From: Misgurnus anguillicaudatus
Lineage: Eukaryota > Chordata > Actinopteri > Cypriniformes > Cobitidae
DNA length: 64,000 nucleotides
Assembly (NCBI RefSeq): GCF_027580225.2
Contig: NC_073353.2
Location: 36,677,001 to 36,741,000, forward strand
Direction of reading: 5' to 3'
Part shown: piece after piece, positions 43,566-56,038 of the stretch
Layout: each line of letters begins with the position of its first letter
Numbering within the stretch: the first letter of the stretch is position 1
The notes under the pieces: generated by a model
The model's database searches: none
Told to the model about the DNA's origin: nothing
The model's input: the letters and a program-made list of their open reading frames with translations, nothing else
Program-made: the position numbers and the translations under genes

Positions 43566-45553
43566 CCCTGTTGTCATGGGAATGTTAGTAGGTGACATAA
43601 TTACGCGACGTGAACGTCAATGACAAGCTGCAAACAGTTTTTGCAAGTTCACGCAGTTTTTGCAAGTTCACAGTATTTCATCGCATAAAATTGCATAAAT
43701 ATCCCACATATTCCAAGATCAAGGATTTTTGCATTCAACAATCACAAAAAAACTCTGCCTTTTGCGCTGCTAACACAGGGTTATTCAAGTCTCTCTCAAA
43801 CACTTGCGCCATCCAATTAAACTTAAGAGAACATCTTTTCATGTGATTCTAGCAACAGCAAGTAGCAAATCATGTTTATGGCTGTGATGTAACCTAAAAA
43901 CTATTAACTGTATGTCTGATATGTCCTGGCCCAAACTTCTGTTACAAAAATATGCCTAGATGGAGAATTAAATCACGCTTATCAAATCAGTTCACGGAGA
44001 CTTAAGTTTTGAGCTTACACATTTATAAGTAAACACAACCTTTCGCCAAACCGAATACTTGCATTATAAAAAAATTATAGACAAAGGAAAGACTCTACAA
44101 GGGGAAAACCACAGACTAATTTATAATCTCAATATAACACTGTTGCATAACCTTGAGTAATATTACTTTTAATAAATAAAAAATGAAAGATAGATTTTTA
44201 TTTGGCTTACAGAAACCCTGTGCAAGCAAAGTCACTATCCATTAGACTAAATGGATGTTTTTCGGTTGTTGGCAGGAAAGAGATTCAGCACTGCCATGTT
44301 CAGATTCATTCTCTATGTCTGCAGCTGTTTGACTGACACTAAAAGCCATGGGAACAAAAGCTGTCTCCGCTTAAACACATGATGCTCTGGTTGTGTGTTA
44401 ATCCACCATGCCATGCTCCACAGCAAAATATTCTTTCGTAGGTCCTTGTCAGCAGAAGCATTTTCCTGAAATCCGACCAAAAACAGAAATACCGCTTCCC
44501 TTTCGGCCCCGAAACCTTTCAACTGCTTTGTGTGTGATCCTTTGCAGATGTTGCATGACCAGAGGAAAAACTGTTTGTTATAATCTTAATGGACGGATAG
44601 TGTAGCAGTATAATTCTGTAAATAACATTCAAGAATGTGGATATTACGAAAACTAGAAGTGGCCCATCTGCACCCTATCCCAAAAGGATGTTACAATTCC
44701 AGTTAGTCTCTTGGAAAATGTTTTGATGAAAATGTTTTGTATGTTTCCTAGCCCTTGAACCCAAACTTTAGTGTCTACATGCATATGCATCCACCCGGGT
44801 GCTACTTAAAAAATATTTTCAAAACTTCCCATCTTCTTTTAGAAAGATAAACACTGGGTGGTTATATCCAGTGGCTGGCAACCTCAGTCTTCTAAAATGT
44901 CAGTTTATTTAAAGCAACTTGTTTTGGACGATGTTCATACGTGTGCTGGTTTTAATGTAAGTACCATTGCAGCTTTTGGCTTCTCATTGTAGAGTTGAGT
45001 AAGAATTTGTTTGCTGTAAAATCCGATGTGTCCACACTGATTCACTTAACGAATAAAGAAAATAATACATCATTATAAGGATGTATGTTGACAGAATTTA
45101 TTTACAGCTATGATAACGCAAGATGTGCCAGACTTTGCATCTTTCTCTGTGCTTTAAATCTCACCAAAAACAACTGAGAACTATTTTAACCAATTATATA
45201 CAGTCAGTCAGTCTGGATGAACTGAATGTATGTGGCTACTATGGGCGGCGCTTATGCTGGGCTTATGCCTGGATGTTTTCCGTAAAGCCCTTGATGTTTT
45301 TTGTTCAGTACTTTGAGTTTTTATTCCTCACAAAAACCGCCCACTGAGACTGGAAATTTTGAGTGACATGCAAACTGGCCAATCGTTGATATGAGATTGA
45401 GACTTGTGGTTTTACTTAGGCCTACCTTAGTTGCTTCAAATATGTAGTTCATACTTGAACAGGATCGACTTATTGGATACATTTTTGGACAGTTTTCAGA
45501 ACAGGGTTTAGATTAATCTAGGACGAGGTCTTAGTTGTACTAGTTATATTATT
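43566..45553. other. Intergenic with a fragment of the 5141-5452 MITE family
   Basis: About 43600-43770 (TTTTGCAAGTTCACGCAG, AAGATCAAGGATTTTTGC, CAATCACAAAAAAACTC) is related to the MITE in lct intron 11, in reverse. The remainder shows nothing recognised. Confidence 0.5.
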
Positions 45554-46868
45554 TTAAGGGCACCTATTATAAAAAATTCCCTTTTACAAGGTCTTTCGAC
45601 ATAATGTGTGTTGGCAGTGTGTGAACACAACCACCCTACGTGTAAGGTTTGATCAGGCTCTGAATCTGATCTCTTACGAAAGTTCTTCACAAAAATGGAA
45701 TTATCTCCGCTTTTAGCTGAAAATTTGAAAGGTAATAACCGATAAGAGAACAAATGAAGGTAGGATGAAACGTTTTTTTTTTTTGCTGTTGTTGGAAAGC
45801 GGATGGACTGTTCTTTCATTTGATATTTTATGTTTATTTAAAGAAGATAGTTTTTCTGTAAGGCATTAAACTAAAACTGGGTGGCAACTTAAAAAAAAAC
45901 GCTGACGTATCCAAGCGTATTTTATCATCACTTCAACAGTTGCACGATATAAATGTTAATGTATATTTTAGATGAATGTTGATATATAAAAATAAACACC
46001 ACAGTCGTTAATCATATTTTTATTGTGTCTTTGCTGTGTCTGTGTTGTATGTAAACTGCGCTCTGTTGCAGCCACACTTGATTCTGAGGAACTACTTTGT
46101 TTGGCGGAAGAGTAATATTTGTACTAATATAATTACAACTTATTTGTGTTTTATTTTGTGAAACCCTGCTATGCATATGAGGTAACCGTTTTATAAACGC
46201 AATAAACCCCGCAAAGCAGTGGGTTACCAGTGCATTTTATAACAGCTTCGCGTCGTGCCTAACAACGCCCCTTAGCTGTTATAAAATGCACTGGTAACCC
46301 ACTGCTTTGCGGGGTTTAATGCTTTATTTAACCAAAGCCGTCGCATTAGATATGCCATTTTTATTCTCTTATCAATGTGAGGTCACATTGATAAAGTCCC
46401 GCCCACTTACACTACATTCACATGGGCATAAGCATTAACGCTTCCCATTCACTTTTAATGGGTGACGTCATGCGTTGCTGAACTGAATTGTGGATCCGTC
46501 GGTGCCGCGCCAGTGCCGTTGCTTTCTGTAGAAGTTGAACATTTCAAGCGGCAACGCGTGCATCAGCCAATCAGATCACCTCATGCAAATAACCTTTTCA
46601 CCTTAAGTTAGTTGTGAGTTGACTGTATTTATCAGATCTATTTTAACTGAAATCGCTCACTGTCTGATTGTAAGGAAGTGAGGAGCTGTAGCTCATTTGC
46701 ATTTAAAGGTACAGACATTAAAACGTTTGTTTTTGCTCCCATCCAAATAGGGTCATTTTGGACATGCTATAATAAATGATCTGTGGGGTTTTTTGACCTG
46801 AAACTTCACAGACACATTCTGGGCACACCTGAGACTTGTGTTACATCTTGTAAAACGGCCATAATAGA
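45554..46868. mobile_element. TTAA-flanked MITE (AGGGCACCTATTATA end), copy 3, composite
   Basis: Starts TTAA plus GGGCACCTATTATAAAAAA. Shares GTGTGTTGGCAGTGTGTGAA on the left and CACAGACACATTCTGGGCAC on the right with copy 1. The right end is degraded after CATAATAGATG. The middle is expanded by other sequence, including a perfect hairpin (46203-46318). Confidence 0.65.
46203..46318. repeat. Perfect 45-bp inverted repeat
   Basis: Arms 46203-46247 and 46274-46318 are exact reverse complements (core CCCCGCAAAGCAGTGGGTTA), separated by a 26-base loop. Likely the remains of a fold-back MITE. Confidence 0.85.
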
Positions 46869-47623
46869 TGATAAATTGAGCTATTCAAGTGTCTAACTAG
46901 CAATGATGTAGCTGCAGTCTTCTCAGTAACACACCCAGAATACCCAGAATATATGAACGCTCTGTGATATCTCTGTCTGTTTTTTTGTGGTGTCTATTGA
47001 GCTATGGCATGCATAATGTTTGTGTAAGATATTACACAACTACTGCTCTATGTATTTTACTTGTGTGTGTGTGACAGAGACATGAATCTTATAAATGTAA
47101 ACAGAAGAATGCAAGGATGCAAATTATTATTATTATATTAACGATTCACTTATGCAAGTGCAACACGTGCTTTCATACTAGTTGTGAACCGTACCGAAGT
47201 TCATATGAACTACACCCCAGATCAAAAGACACTTTTAGACCAACCACTTAAGCAAATCTAAGACATCAAACAGACGTGGGTCCGCACCCAAAACTCCAGG
47301 TGTACCGCCCTGGTTTAATAGACTTTCTGAGTCATGAATCACCTTGCAAGTAACTTATCACATGTTGATGTGCTGTGCCGGTTCCGATATTCGATTAATT
47401 AGAATGACATCATCTGATACGGATAGATGCCAATAGTTTTGCTTTTATTCTTTAAAACAATCAGCCGATGACTTATAAAACATGCTTTCACCTGCATATA
47501 CCAATTATATGCCGATATATTGGTGCATCCTGACAAAAGTAACTGAAATTGTTCTTGCATCTGCTGTGAAATATGTTGGTTACAGCATTCAACTTAGTTT
47601 TTGATCCTTAACCTAGTGTTAAC
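46869..47623. other. Intergenic, nothing recognised
   Basis: No repeat ends or reading frames that I can support. Confidence 0.4.
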
Positions 47624-48578
47624 CAGTGTTGGGGGTAGTAACGTGCATTACGTAATAATATTACTTCTCTGAAATAACGAGTAAAGTAACGCATTACTTT
47701 TTAAATGTACACATTTGAGTTACTTTTTAAAAAAGTAATGGAAGTTACTTTTTTAGTTTAATTAATTTGATAAAAAATATGTACTGAATTAAACTAAACA
47801 TAGTCACATGCATTCTATGCGTAGACGCCATAGACTGTAAAAAAAGATGGACGACGCCGTTCGCTCTCTTCCATTGGTGAAAAGTAAAGCCGCCAGTGTC
47901 CCGATACGGCACTGACATCTTGGGTCTTGAGTCTGCGCAGTAGCGATTTAAGTAAAGCCGCGAAATCAAGGCCCCGCCCTCGCTCTAGCAGAATGCGCAT
48001 ATCACAGCTGTCAATCATGACATCACACCCCCGTTTTTATAGTATTAAATAAATTTAAAAACTAAATTAAAAACAAACTTATTTTAAAAACAACAGCATG
48101 ATAAAAACTACAGTAAATGACAGAAACCAGCTTTGGAAAAGAGTTTTTGAAGTGTAATTAAATTGTTTAGTTGGTCTTAAGTCCAATTGAATAACATGGG
48201 GGAGGCGGGGTTTATGACCCTTTACTAGGACCAGTCTCTGGGGGGCGATCAAGACATTTTGGCTTCACTTTTCAGGGCTTGTGTGGTACGCTTCGTACAC
48301 TCCTGTGTGGGAACAGTTTGAGTCAGAAACTGAAATGGCAGGCCAGAGCTCGACATTTTTGTGATGAAATCTGCAATTTCTTAATGCAGAACTTATCAGT
48401 CATAAAAACACCTGCAAGGCCTGAAAGAGATCAAGCCTTAGCGAAGAAAAAGTAACCCAAAAGTAACCTAAGCATTACTTTCCATGAAATGTAACAAAAG
48501 TAAGGCAATTAGTTACTTTTTTTGGGAGTAACTTAATATTGTAATGCATTACTTTTAAAAGTAACTTTCCCCAACACA
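47624..48578. mobile_element. hAT-type element, second copy of the innermost family
   Basis: Left end CAGTGTTGGGGGTAGTAAC; right end AACTTTCCCCAACAC. Flanks GTGTTAAC (47616-47623) and ATGTTAAC (48579-48586) differ by one base. Reverse orientation relative to 11310-11807. Comparison with that copy shows an insertion at about 47820-48303. Confidence 0.82.
47820..48303. mobile_element. Repeat inserted in the hAT element
   Basis: Sequence absent from the sister hAT copy. It includes CATAGACTGTAAAAAAAGAT near the left and TTTTGGCTTCACTTTTCAGG near the right. Type not assigned; ends uncertain. Confidence 0.5.
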
Positions 48579-48704
48579 ATGTTAACTAATTTGTCATTCT
48601 ACCAAGGACAGTAAAGTTATGATTTACTGATAAATAGCAATGAATTAATTCAGAAACTTTCTCAGCTAGGTTTAGATGCACTGGCTGCATACATATAAGT
48701 GAAA

Positions 48705-48941
48705 GTGACAAATGCAAACTCTGCATTTATCCCATCATAGTAAATAGTGAACACACGGATTGGAAGTCCTGAACACGCATACATCTGGAGTCGTGGCAGC
48801 TATCCCCAGCGCCCCGGGAGAAATTAGGGTGAGGTGCCTTCTCAATGGCATCACAGTCCCAACCCACCGGCCTGTCAGATTCGAACCAGCAACTCTCGGG
48901 TTACAAGCCTGATTCTCTAACCACTAGACTACAACTGCCCC
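48705..48941 (-). mobile_element. tRNA-derived SINE
   Basis: On the minus strand the head reads GGGGCAGTTGTAGTCTAGTG and GTTAGAGAATC (A-box-like). It continues with GCTGGTTCGAATCTGACAGG (B-box, GGTTCGAATC). The body follows with ATGGGATAAATGCAGAG-type sequence typical of fish SINEs. It is a SINE and not a working tRNA gene, because the cloverleaf is not kept. Confidence 0.75.
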
Positions 48942-49131
48942 AAATGAGGGTAGCACTTGGAGATGCTGGGTAATACTAATATTAAATATATATCATTGTT
49001 TAATGGTGTGTTTAATGGTGTGTTTAAAGGTAATGTTCAAATTACAGTTATTACAGTATTAAGGCAAGTAAAATTATGCTTTTTATTATAATTTTGTGAA
49101 GCATGCAAGCATGAATCAGCAGTAAGACAAA

Positions 49132-49350
49132 GGGGCGGTTTCCTGGACAGGGCTTAGAATAATCCAGGACTATCCCTTAGTTATTAAGAAAATTGAGTTG
49201 TTTTTAAACAAACCCTATATATGATATATACTGTTTGTCAGTATAAGGTGTTTTAAATTAAGCCAGCTCAAACACGCATTTTATTCTGGGACTAGAAAAA
49301 AATCTAAGACAAACATAAAGTGTGTCAAATTTAAACAATTGCCTTTAGCT
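49132..49350. repeat. Partial copy of the GGGGTGGTTTCCCGGACAG MITE
   Basis: GGGGCGGTTTCCTGGACAGG at the left matches the element at 31651. The right end is not preserved beyond TCTGGGACTAG. Confidence 0.6.
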
Positions 49351-52341
49351 TTATGTCTCTGCTTAAAAATGGTAATGTTTATGATAGATAAGGTGGAGAA
49401 CTTGCATGTTTAAAATGTGTAAATTCTTTGAAATTAGATAAAAAGAAAGAGTAGAAAAATTCATCCACAGTGAAAAAATCTGGATATTTTATTAAATATT
49501 AAGGGTCTTTTTATGTTTTGCTTGTAATGCTAAAATGATTTTAGGACTCTTATTTATTTGTTAGTGGATTCTTTAGTCACGCTATTGCTGGTTTACTGGT
49601 AATACTAGTAACTGATTACTTATCAAAACATGAAAAGTAATGAACTTGCAGAACCTGATTAACCGACTCATTGCCTGAATTATCAGTTGAGACTTTACTT
49701 TGGAAAGAGAGTGGAAAGCGAAAGATTTTTGTCCTCTCTTTTATGCCCTAGAATAAAGAAAAATGTCTAGATTAAAGATTCAACGTATAAATGCGCAATT
49801 ACAGATATATATATAGAATGATAGAAACAAAAAATATATGATTAGTAAGGTGCAAAAAATACACGTGCATGTGCATATGAATCATTTAATTTTTTACCTG
49901 GTTCACATGAATCATCTGGTCAAGCCCATGAACTAAATTGAATCAGATTTTTACGTCAGTTCACTTGGTTATAAATCTGTTTGCACACAATGTCATATTA
50001 ACAAAGCAGTGATGTAACATTTTGACATTGATACTTGTTGAAACAAATAACCTACCTTAAGAGATACTATTAAGATAATAACTGTGCCGTCACGCCTTAA
50101 AAGTTGTTGCATTATGACTTAATTAGTTACTCCCAATTTAGTTTCCCATAGCGTCAACACATTTGGAAAAAATTAATTAGTTTAATTACTTCAGATTTAT
50201 GTGTATGCTCTGGATACACTGAGCCAAGGAAGAGAAACCAGCCTTTGGAAAAAGCTATTATAATTGACCATTTAAATTATAAGCATTATCCACACCTTGA
50301 CAAATGCAAAATCTACCAATTTAATAATTTAAATTTCAAAGGTGTATAGTACTTAAGTATTTTAACTTTCTACATAAAAGTAAATTTTCAAGTATTCGTA
50401 TTTTAATAGTGTTTATCTTTGGAAAACAAACATTCCAAAGCATTTTATCATAATTTTTACTACACTATCATAATTTCAGGTTTTTGGTTTATATTTAAGT
50501 AAATTAAACATCTAGTTTTTTTACTTTTACTTAAGTAAAAAGAACTTTTGTACTTTTACTCAAGAAAGTAAAAGAACACAATTTTTATGTAATTAGGTAT
50601 TTAATCAATTTTAATATGCAATATTAAAGGAATACACAGTATGATTATATGTTAGAATGTAGTGAACATTTTTTAGTAAAGTAAATTTATTCCCAAGACA
50701 AACACTCTGATAAAGCACAGATGCTTAGAAAAATAACTAAAATACTTAAGTAGTATACACCTCTGTTAAATTATTTTTGTGTTTATATCTTTGGTTAAGG
50801 AGTGGAAAGCATTTTGTTGGTACAATGAAACCGGAATGACCATATACTCCCTCTTCATTGGCCTGAACTATTTAAATGTTGTTTTAGGAAATGGATCTAC
50901 ACGCTTAACTTATCTGTTTGACCAAGTTAAGCACAAAAGCAAACAGATTTGACCGAGCCAGAGTGATAACACGGAGATGCTGCCAAAACAAACTTCAAAT
51001 TTGTCTTATAATTTTATTAGTTTTTGGAGCAATTTTTGTTTTTTAATTCATGGTCAGGTAATAAACAGAAGTAAAACGCCCATGTTTTATTTAATTAATT
51101 TAATCATATAATCATGTATTTAATTATACTTCTCTAGGACATCTTCCCCTTTAATAGGTTAGTTAAAAATGAAAATATTTTCCTATTTATTTTCTGTAAA
51201 ACACACGACTTTGATATATTAAGGGGATTATTTTGTCTACAATGAAAGTAAATGGTGACTGAGACCTCTGTGAGCCATCAACATTTAGTCTAACCCAATA
51301 TGTCAGACTTCATAAAATACATTGGTGACTACCGGTAAGTGTAATCTTTGAGAAAACTAGTTCTTTTATCTTTTGATCTAAAGCTTCTTTGTGTACCTCG
51401 CTGCATAATTATGGTTGTTAAGATGGACAAATCATGAAAGACTGGTTTTTATATGTCAAAGTTGTACGTCTTGTAAATAATCTAATGTCAGCTGCTTTCA
51501 TATCTTATCCTGATCTTTTTTTAGTTCTAATAGTTAGTTTAGTTTTTTTTTTATATATAATTAAATATTACAGTACAGTACAGTCATATTTATAGTTACT
51601 GTATGTACCGTTTGTTTTTGTAGTCCTTTGTCATGTGTTGTCTGTAGCACTATGGTCCTAGAGGAACACTGTTTTGTATAAAGATGTAATGAGAATAAAT
51701 ACACTCTGACTCTTTGTGGTACATGATTTATATAGGAAATAGTGAATGAGAGGGGTAGGTGATTTTGGATATGGGACCCTGGTCTCGAGGTCTCATTTAC
51801 AAAGTTAGGGTTAGGGTCTTGCTAGGTTGCCATTTTTGAATCATACATCATCAGGACAAAGTGAGGATAAAATTTTGATGTTTTGTCAAAAATTGATTGC
51901 CTTTTCATATATTTGATTATTTGCAGGTATTTTGCACTTTCTCTAACTCACATCTGAGAATATCACATTATAAGGTAAAAAAACTGTGTTGCAGCATGTT
52001 GGCGTATATTATAAGACAAGGTGTGTGTTAGATTAACTGTGAATAAGATAGATTAAAGGTTTCAGCACTATACTAAAACCTTTCAATAAATTAAATGGAC
52101 ATTTTGAATTGGGCTTTAATTGGGTGCAGTCACTGCAATTTTCTTCAAAGAGGGCTTAACGGAAACAATGTAAAACTATTGACTGTTAATTGAGGCTTAC
52201 GTTTTTTTCTGTGCGTTTTAAACATAAGAGTATGAGAGCGTAATGAAACTTGATAGCGCCACAAAGGTAAATACAAAGGAAACAAAAACTTTTGTTTTCT
52301 CTTTGTTGTTTACAAGATTTTTTCATTTTGCATTGAAATAC
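49351..52341. other. Intergenic, nothing recognised
   Basis: About 3 kb of AT-rich sequence. A patch at about 50510-50570 has TTTTACTTAAGTAAAAAGAA and ACTTTTACTCAAGAAAGT, possibly a small palindromic repeat. No reading frame, RNA or clear transposon ends. Confidence 0.4.
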
Positions 52342-54102
52342 ACACTCTCAGAAAATAAAGGTACCAAAATGTACAAAAGTTGTCACTGGGGTGGTACCTT
52401 TTCAAAAAGTACACTTTTGTACCTATAAGGTACGTACTGGCAGGCAAAGATACAGTAAAATGTATTTTAATCTCCTCATCACATTTTTTGTGATTGGTTT
52501 GTGGTTAAAAAAAACACATTATTTTCCACATACCGTACATTTTTGTAACTCCAGATTTCACTCTCTTCCTGAAACGCAATGTCATCGTTTACTTAGGGGT
52601 ATGTACCTTTTGCATATATTGTTAACATGTACTAATTCCAGCCCAGTCTCTAGAAATTTCGTTATATAGTCACGTAACTTTTTGATTCTTTTTGTGATAT
52701 TATCACGAATTTCCGCATTTTTCCATGATCGTATAACGAATTCCTGTTTTCGTGTGATTATCACGTATTGGTTACTCAACTATTTTGTCCTAGTTTCTTA
52801 CCATTGTCGCTTCGGTATAGGGTTAGATATACATAAAATGACATCCCTATACCCAAACCCAACTCTAACCCTATAACCCCAGGCAACATATAAAAAATAA
52901 ATCAGAAAAAAATACTAAACCAATACATAAAGTGACATTCTAATGCAAGCACCAAATCTAACCCTAAACCGAAGTGAATATGGTTTGAAAATAGAAAATA
53001 AAGTTAAGTAACCAATACGTGATAATCACACGAAAACAGGAATTCGTTATACGGTCACGAAAAAACACGTAAATTTGTGATAATATCACGGAAAAAGAAT
53101 CAAAAATTTACGTGACTATATTACAAAACCTTGTGAGACTTGGTACGAATTTTGATAATGTCGGTCTTGTCTACATCACCAATCCTAGGAAGTAAACTGT
53201 TGCCTTCAATCCGTGTGTTTGTTACACACCAAAGATAATGTAAAAACGTGAATCAGACAATAGGTGCTCTTTAATTCTGTGTAACTGGAACCTGTTGTAA
53301 ACAACTGTGGACAATTACATTGCTTCATGCTCAAAAAAATAAAAAAATTGGTTAATATATTTATTGGTTCTTCCTAACACAAAATAGCTGGAAGAAATCT
53401 GAAAAAAAAGACAAACCAAAGCTCGGGTCATAGGGGGTTAAAATAAATGCCAAATACCTTAGTGTATCAAAATAAACTACAAAATACAGCAGCCACAACA
53501 TCAAATTATCAAAATAAACTGTATTTTTGTATTTTGAAAATGCAAAAAAAAAAACTTTTTACAAGGGAGCATGAAGTTGTTTTTATACAACACTGAAATG
53601 CTTTATGTTTTTCGTGCACAACCAACATAGGCTGAAATTAGCTAGCTAAACTATTTAGCCTAGTCTACTAAAACAAACACCAAAACTTAACATTAACTTT
53701 TAAAAATTATAGCAAATTATGCAAAAAATGTATGAAAATCTGGCAGCCTGCACGTTTTTTTTACCTTGACCACCACCTTTCGGATACATTTTCTGGTCTG
53801 GGGCTGGGCAAACTTCTCACTAGTCACCAATCAGAAGCCGCATTTCTATGATGTCATCATGTAGACTTCTTACAAAATATTTTACATTTTAAAAATACAA
53901 AACACTAAAGTATTTTGATACAAAATACGAAGGCATGATCATTAACCCTATTAAATACAAATTACAAAATACTATTTTATATTTGAAATACATGTATTAA
54001 CAATACTGCCCATCCCTGCATACTGGTTCTTACCAAAATTGTAAATATTAGGACCTTTTAAAAAGGTACCGTCCCAGTAAAAACTTTTGTAACCTTTTTT
54101 CT
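52342..54102. mobile_element. GGTACC-rich MITE (copy 3), split by other sequence
   Basis: The left part (ACACTCTCAGAAAATAAAGG, GGTACCTTTTCAAAAAGTAC) and right part (AGGACCTTTTAAAAAGGTAC, CGTCCCAGTAAAAAC) are inverted versions of one another. The roughly 1.6 kb between them contains a fold-back at 52661-53124 and AT-rich sequence. Confidence 0.6.
52661..53124. mobile_element. Fold-back MITE with about 118-bp arms
   Basis: Arms at about 52661-52778 and 53006-53124 are near-perfect inverted copies (GTTATATAGTCACGTAA, CGTGTGATTATCACGTATTG). The 227-base spacer carries CTCTAACCCTATAACCCC and CTAACCCTAAACC strings. Confidence 0.8.
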
Positions 54103-55423
54103 AAATGCAGATTAATTTCCAGTAAACGTAAAACCTTCTTTGGAAACAATATTTCATCATAGAGCTGAGTCAAATAAATAAAACCACTGCAAATCCCATC
54201 TAAATCTGCTCTTCTGGACACGGCTTTATTTCCGAACCAGTAAATGACCTCTGTGCAGACTGAGATGAAGTAATGCAGTTAATTCAATTAATCTTGATGC
54301 TTCTTGATCCTTTCTTTGAATATAAGCCAAACTGAAGGAGAAAGCCAGAAAGATATAACTGCAGTTTAAGTAAAAAGTAAGGAAGAGAGAGAAAGAAAAT
54401 AGTTTATGTTGTCAAAGCTTTATAAAGTCAAAAATCATCAAAGAAAAAGGTGGTAGTAAACTAAGCTAACTAAAGGATAAAATAAGAAAACAAAAATCAA
54501 AAGATCTTTGACTTGAGGATAGTTCAAGAAGTGCTTTGACCATTCACAAATGTTAATATCCTGATTTAAAATAAAAATCCTCTCTTTTAAAGAAACCATT
54601 AAATCATAAAATGGTTGAGATACACTGTATCTCCCAAAATATTGTGACCCTACATAGCCTGGAAACTATGTATTACAATTTCAAAGAATGTGTAGTCGTG
54701 CCTGAACAAGTTACAGCATCATTCTTTACCCACAAACAGCTGCGCAGGTTCAGATTACAGGTGTGATGTTTTTTGTACAACTTGCGTTGACAGGGAGGCA
54801 CCCAAAAACTTACATAACACAGTATTTAAGGTAACATGTCCCCTGAAGACTAACACAAATAATTGTATTTTGCTTTATAGAGAAATTCTAAATCATTTTC
54901 AAAATGTGATTTTAAAATATAATTAGTGCCAACCCTGCCTGAAAAGACTAATTCGGTTAATAGTTAATCCCTTAGCAAGCTGCACATCCTGGTCGACAAG
55001 AACACAGACCTGACGTTGTTCGTCTTTGAAGGTGTTTACTCAGTAGGCCAGGTCTCTGTGTGAAGATTTAAAATGCAAACATTTAGTTTTAGGAAACAGG
55101 AGCAAGTCATCTAAAACATTCTCGCACAAGAAAGCCCGAGATAAGTTATACAACTGCTGACTCATCTCTGCATGACTTAAAGTCATTTTTGATATTGATA
55201 GTCGTCTTTCTTTGACTTTGTGTAACAAATTGTGTAAAAGTCAATTCTGCCCCCTAGTGGACAAAGATGGAAAACAAAACTAGTCACTTGTCCTAAAATG
55301 GAAAAACACACAAATATTTACATTGAGTATTATGCTTCTGTGCATGAATGATACATGGATGATACTGGTTTGTTTGACTGTGAAACAATATAGCATTTGT
55401 TTGAATAAATAAATAAATAACAT
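54103..55423. other. Intergenic, nothing recognised
   Basis: AT-rich, no repeat ends or reading frames that I can support. Confidence 0.4.
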
Positions 55424-55666
55424 GGTAACACTGTGCATATTATTTATTAACATTAGTAAATCATTTATTAATCTTTGTTAATGCCAATGCAGTCATTCAT
55501 GTTAGTTTAATGTGCATTAACTAATGTTAACACAAACAACTTTTAAAAAGATGTATTAGTAAGTGCTAAGATTAATAAATGCTGTAAGTGTATTGTTCAT
55601 TGTTAGTTGATGTTATCTAATGCATTACTAATATTAACAAATACAACCACTATGTAAAGCGTTACC
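55424..55666. mobile_element. MITE with GGTAACACTGTG ends
   Basis: Left GGTAACACTGTGCAT and right ATGTAAAGCGTTACC are inverted ends. The inside is rich in TTAACATTAGT/ACTAATGTTAA units. A common fish DNA-element type. Confidence 0.65.
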
Positions 55667-55778
55667 AATAACCTTAACACATTTATTAACTATAACTACA
55701 AATGCCATTGTTGTAGATTTTTTCAGTGCTGTAAGAAATTTTAGTATGAGCATTTGCTTATAGTTAAACTATAATAAA

Positions 55779-56038
55779 ACCATAGGATTGGTTTAAGTTA
55801 TAAGGTCAATGTGTTTTTTTAGGAAACGTCAAGACAGCAGATGTTTATAGTCTAGATTTGAGATGCATGCACAAGAAAAATTAAATAATTTTTAAATATT
55901 ATGATGAATTTTTCTGCAATACCATGCACTGATGCATAATGTTTTCCTATGCATTTTTATTTTTTATTTACTTTTCTTATTGTATTGTATATCTTTTACC
56001 TTTATATTTTCTTTTCCCTTATTGTGAAACTTTACATG
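55779..56038 (+). repeat. Dispersed direct repeat, copy 1
   Basis: About 260 bases repeated in the same orientation at 57945-58216. Shared strings include GGTTTAAGTTATAAGGTCA, TTTGAGATGCATGCACAAGA and ATACCATGCACTGATG. Small indels separate the copies. Confidence 0.8.

Noticed and set aside
48705..48941. A functional tRNA gene on the minus strand
   Set aside because: A- and B-box-like motifs are present, but the cloverleaf is not kept and a SINE body follows.
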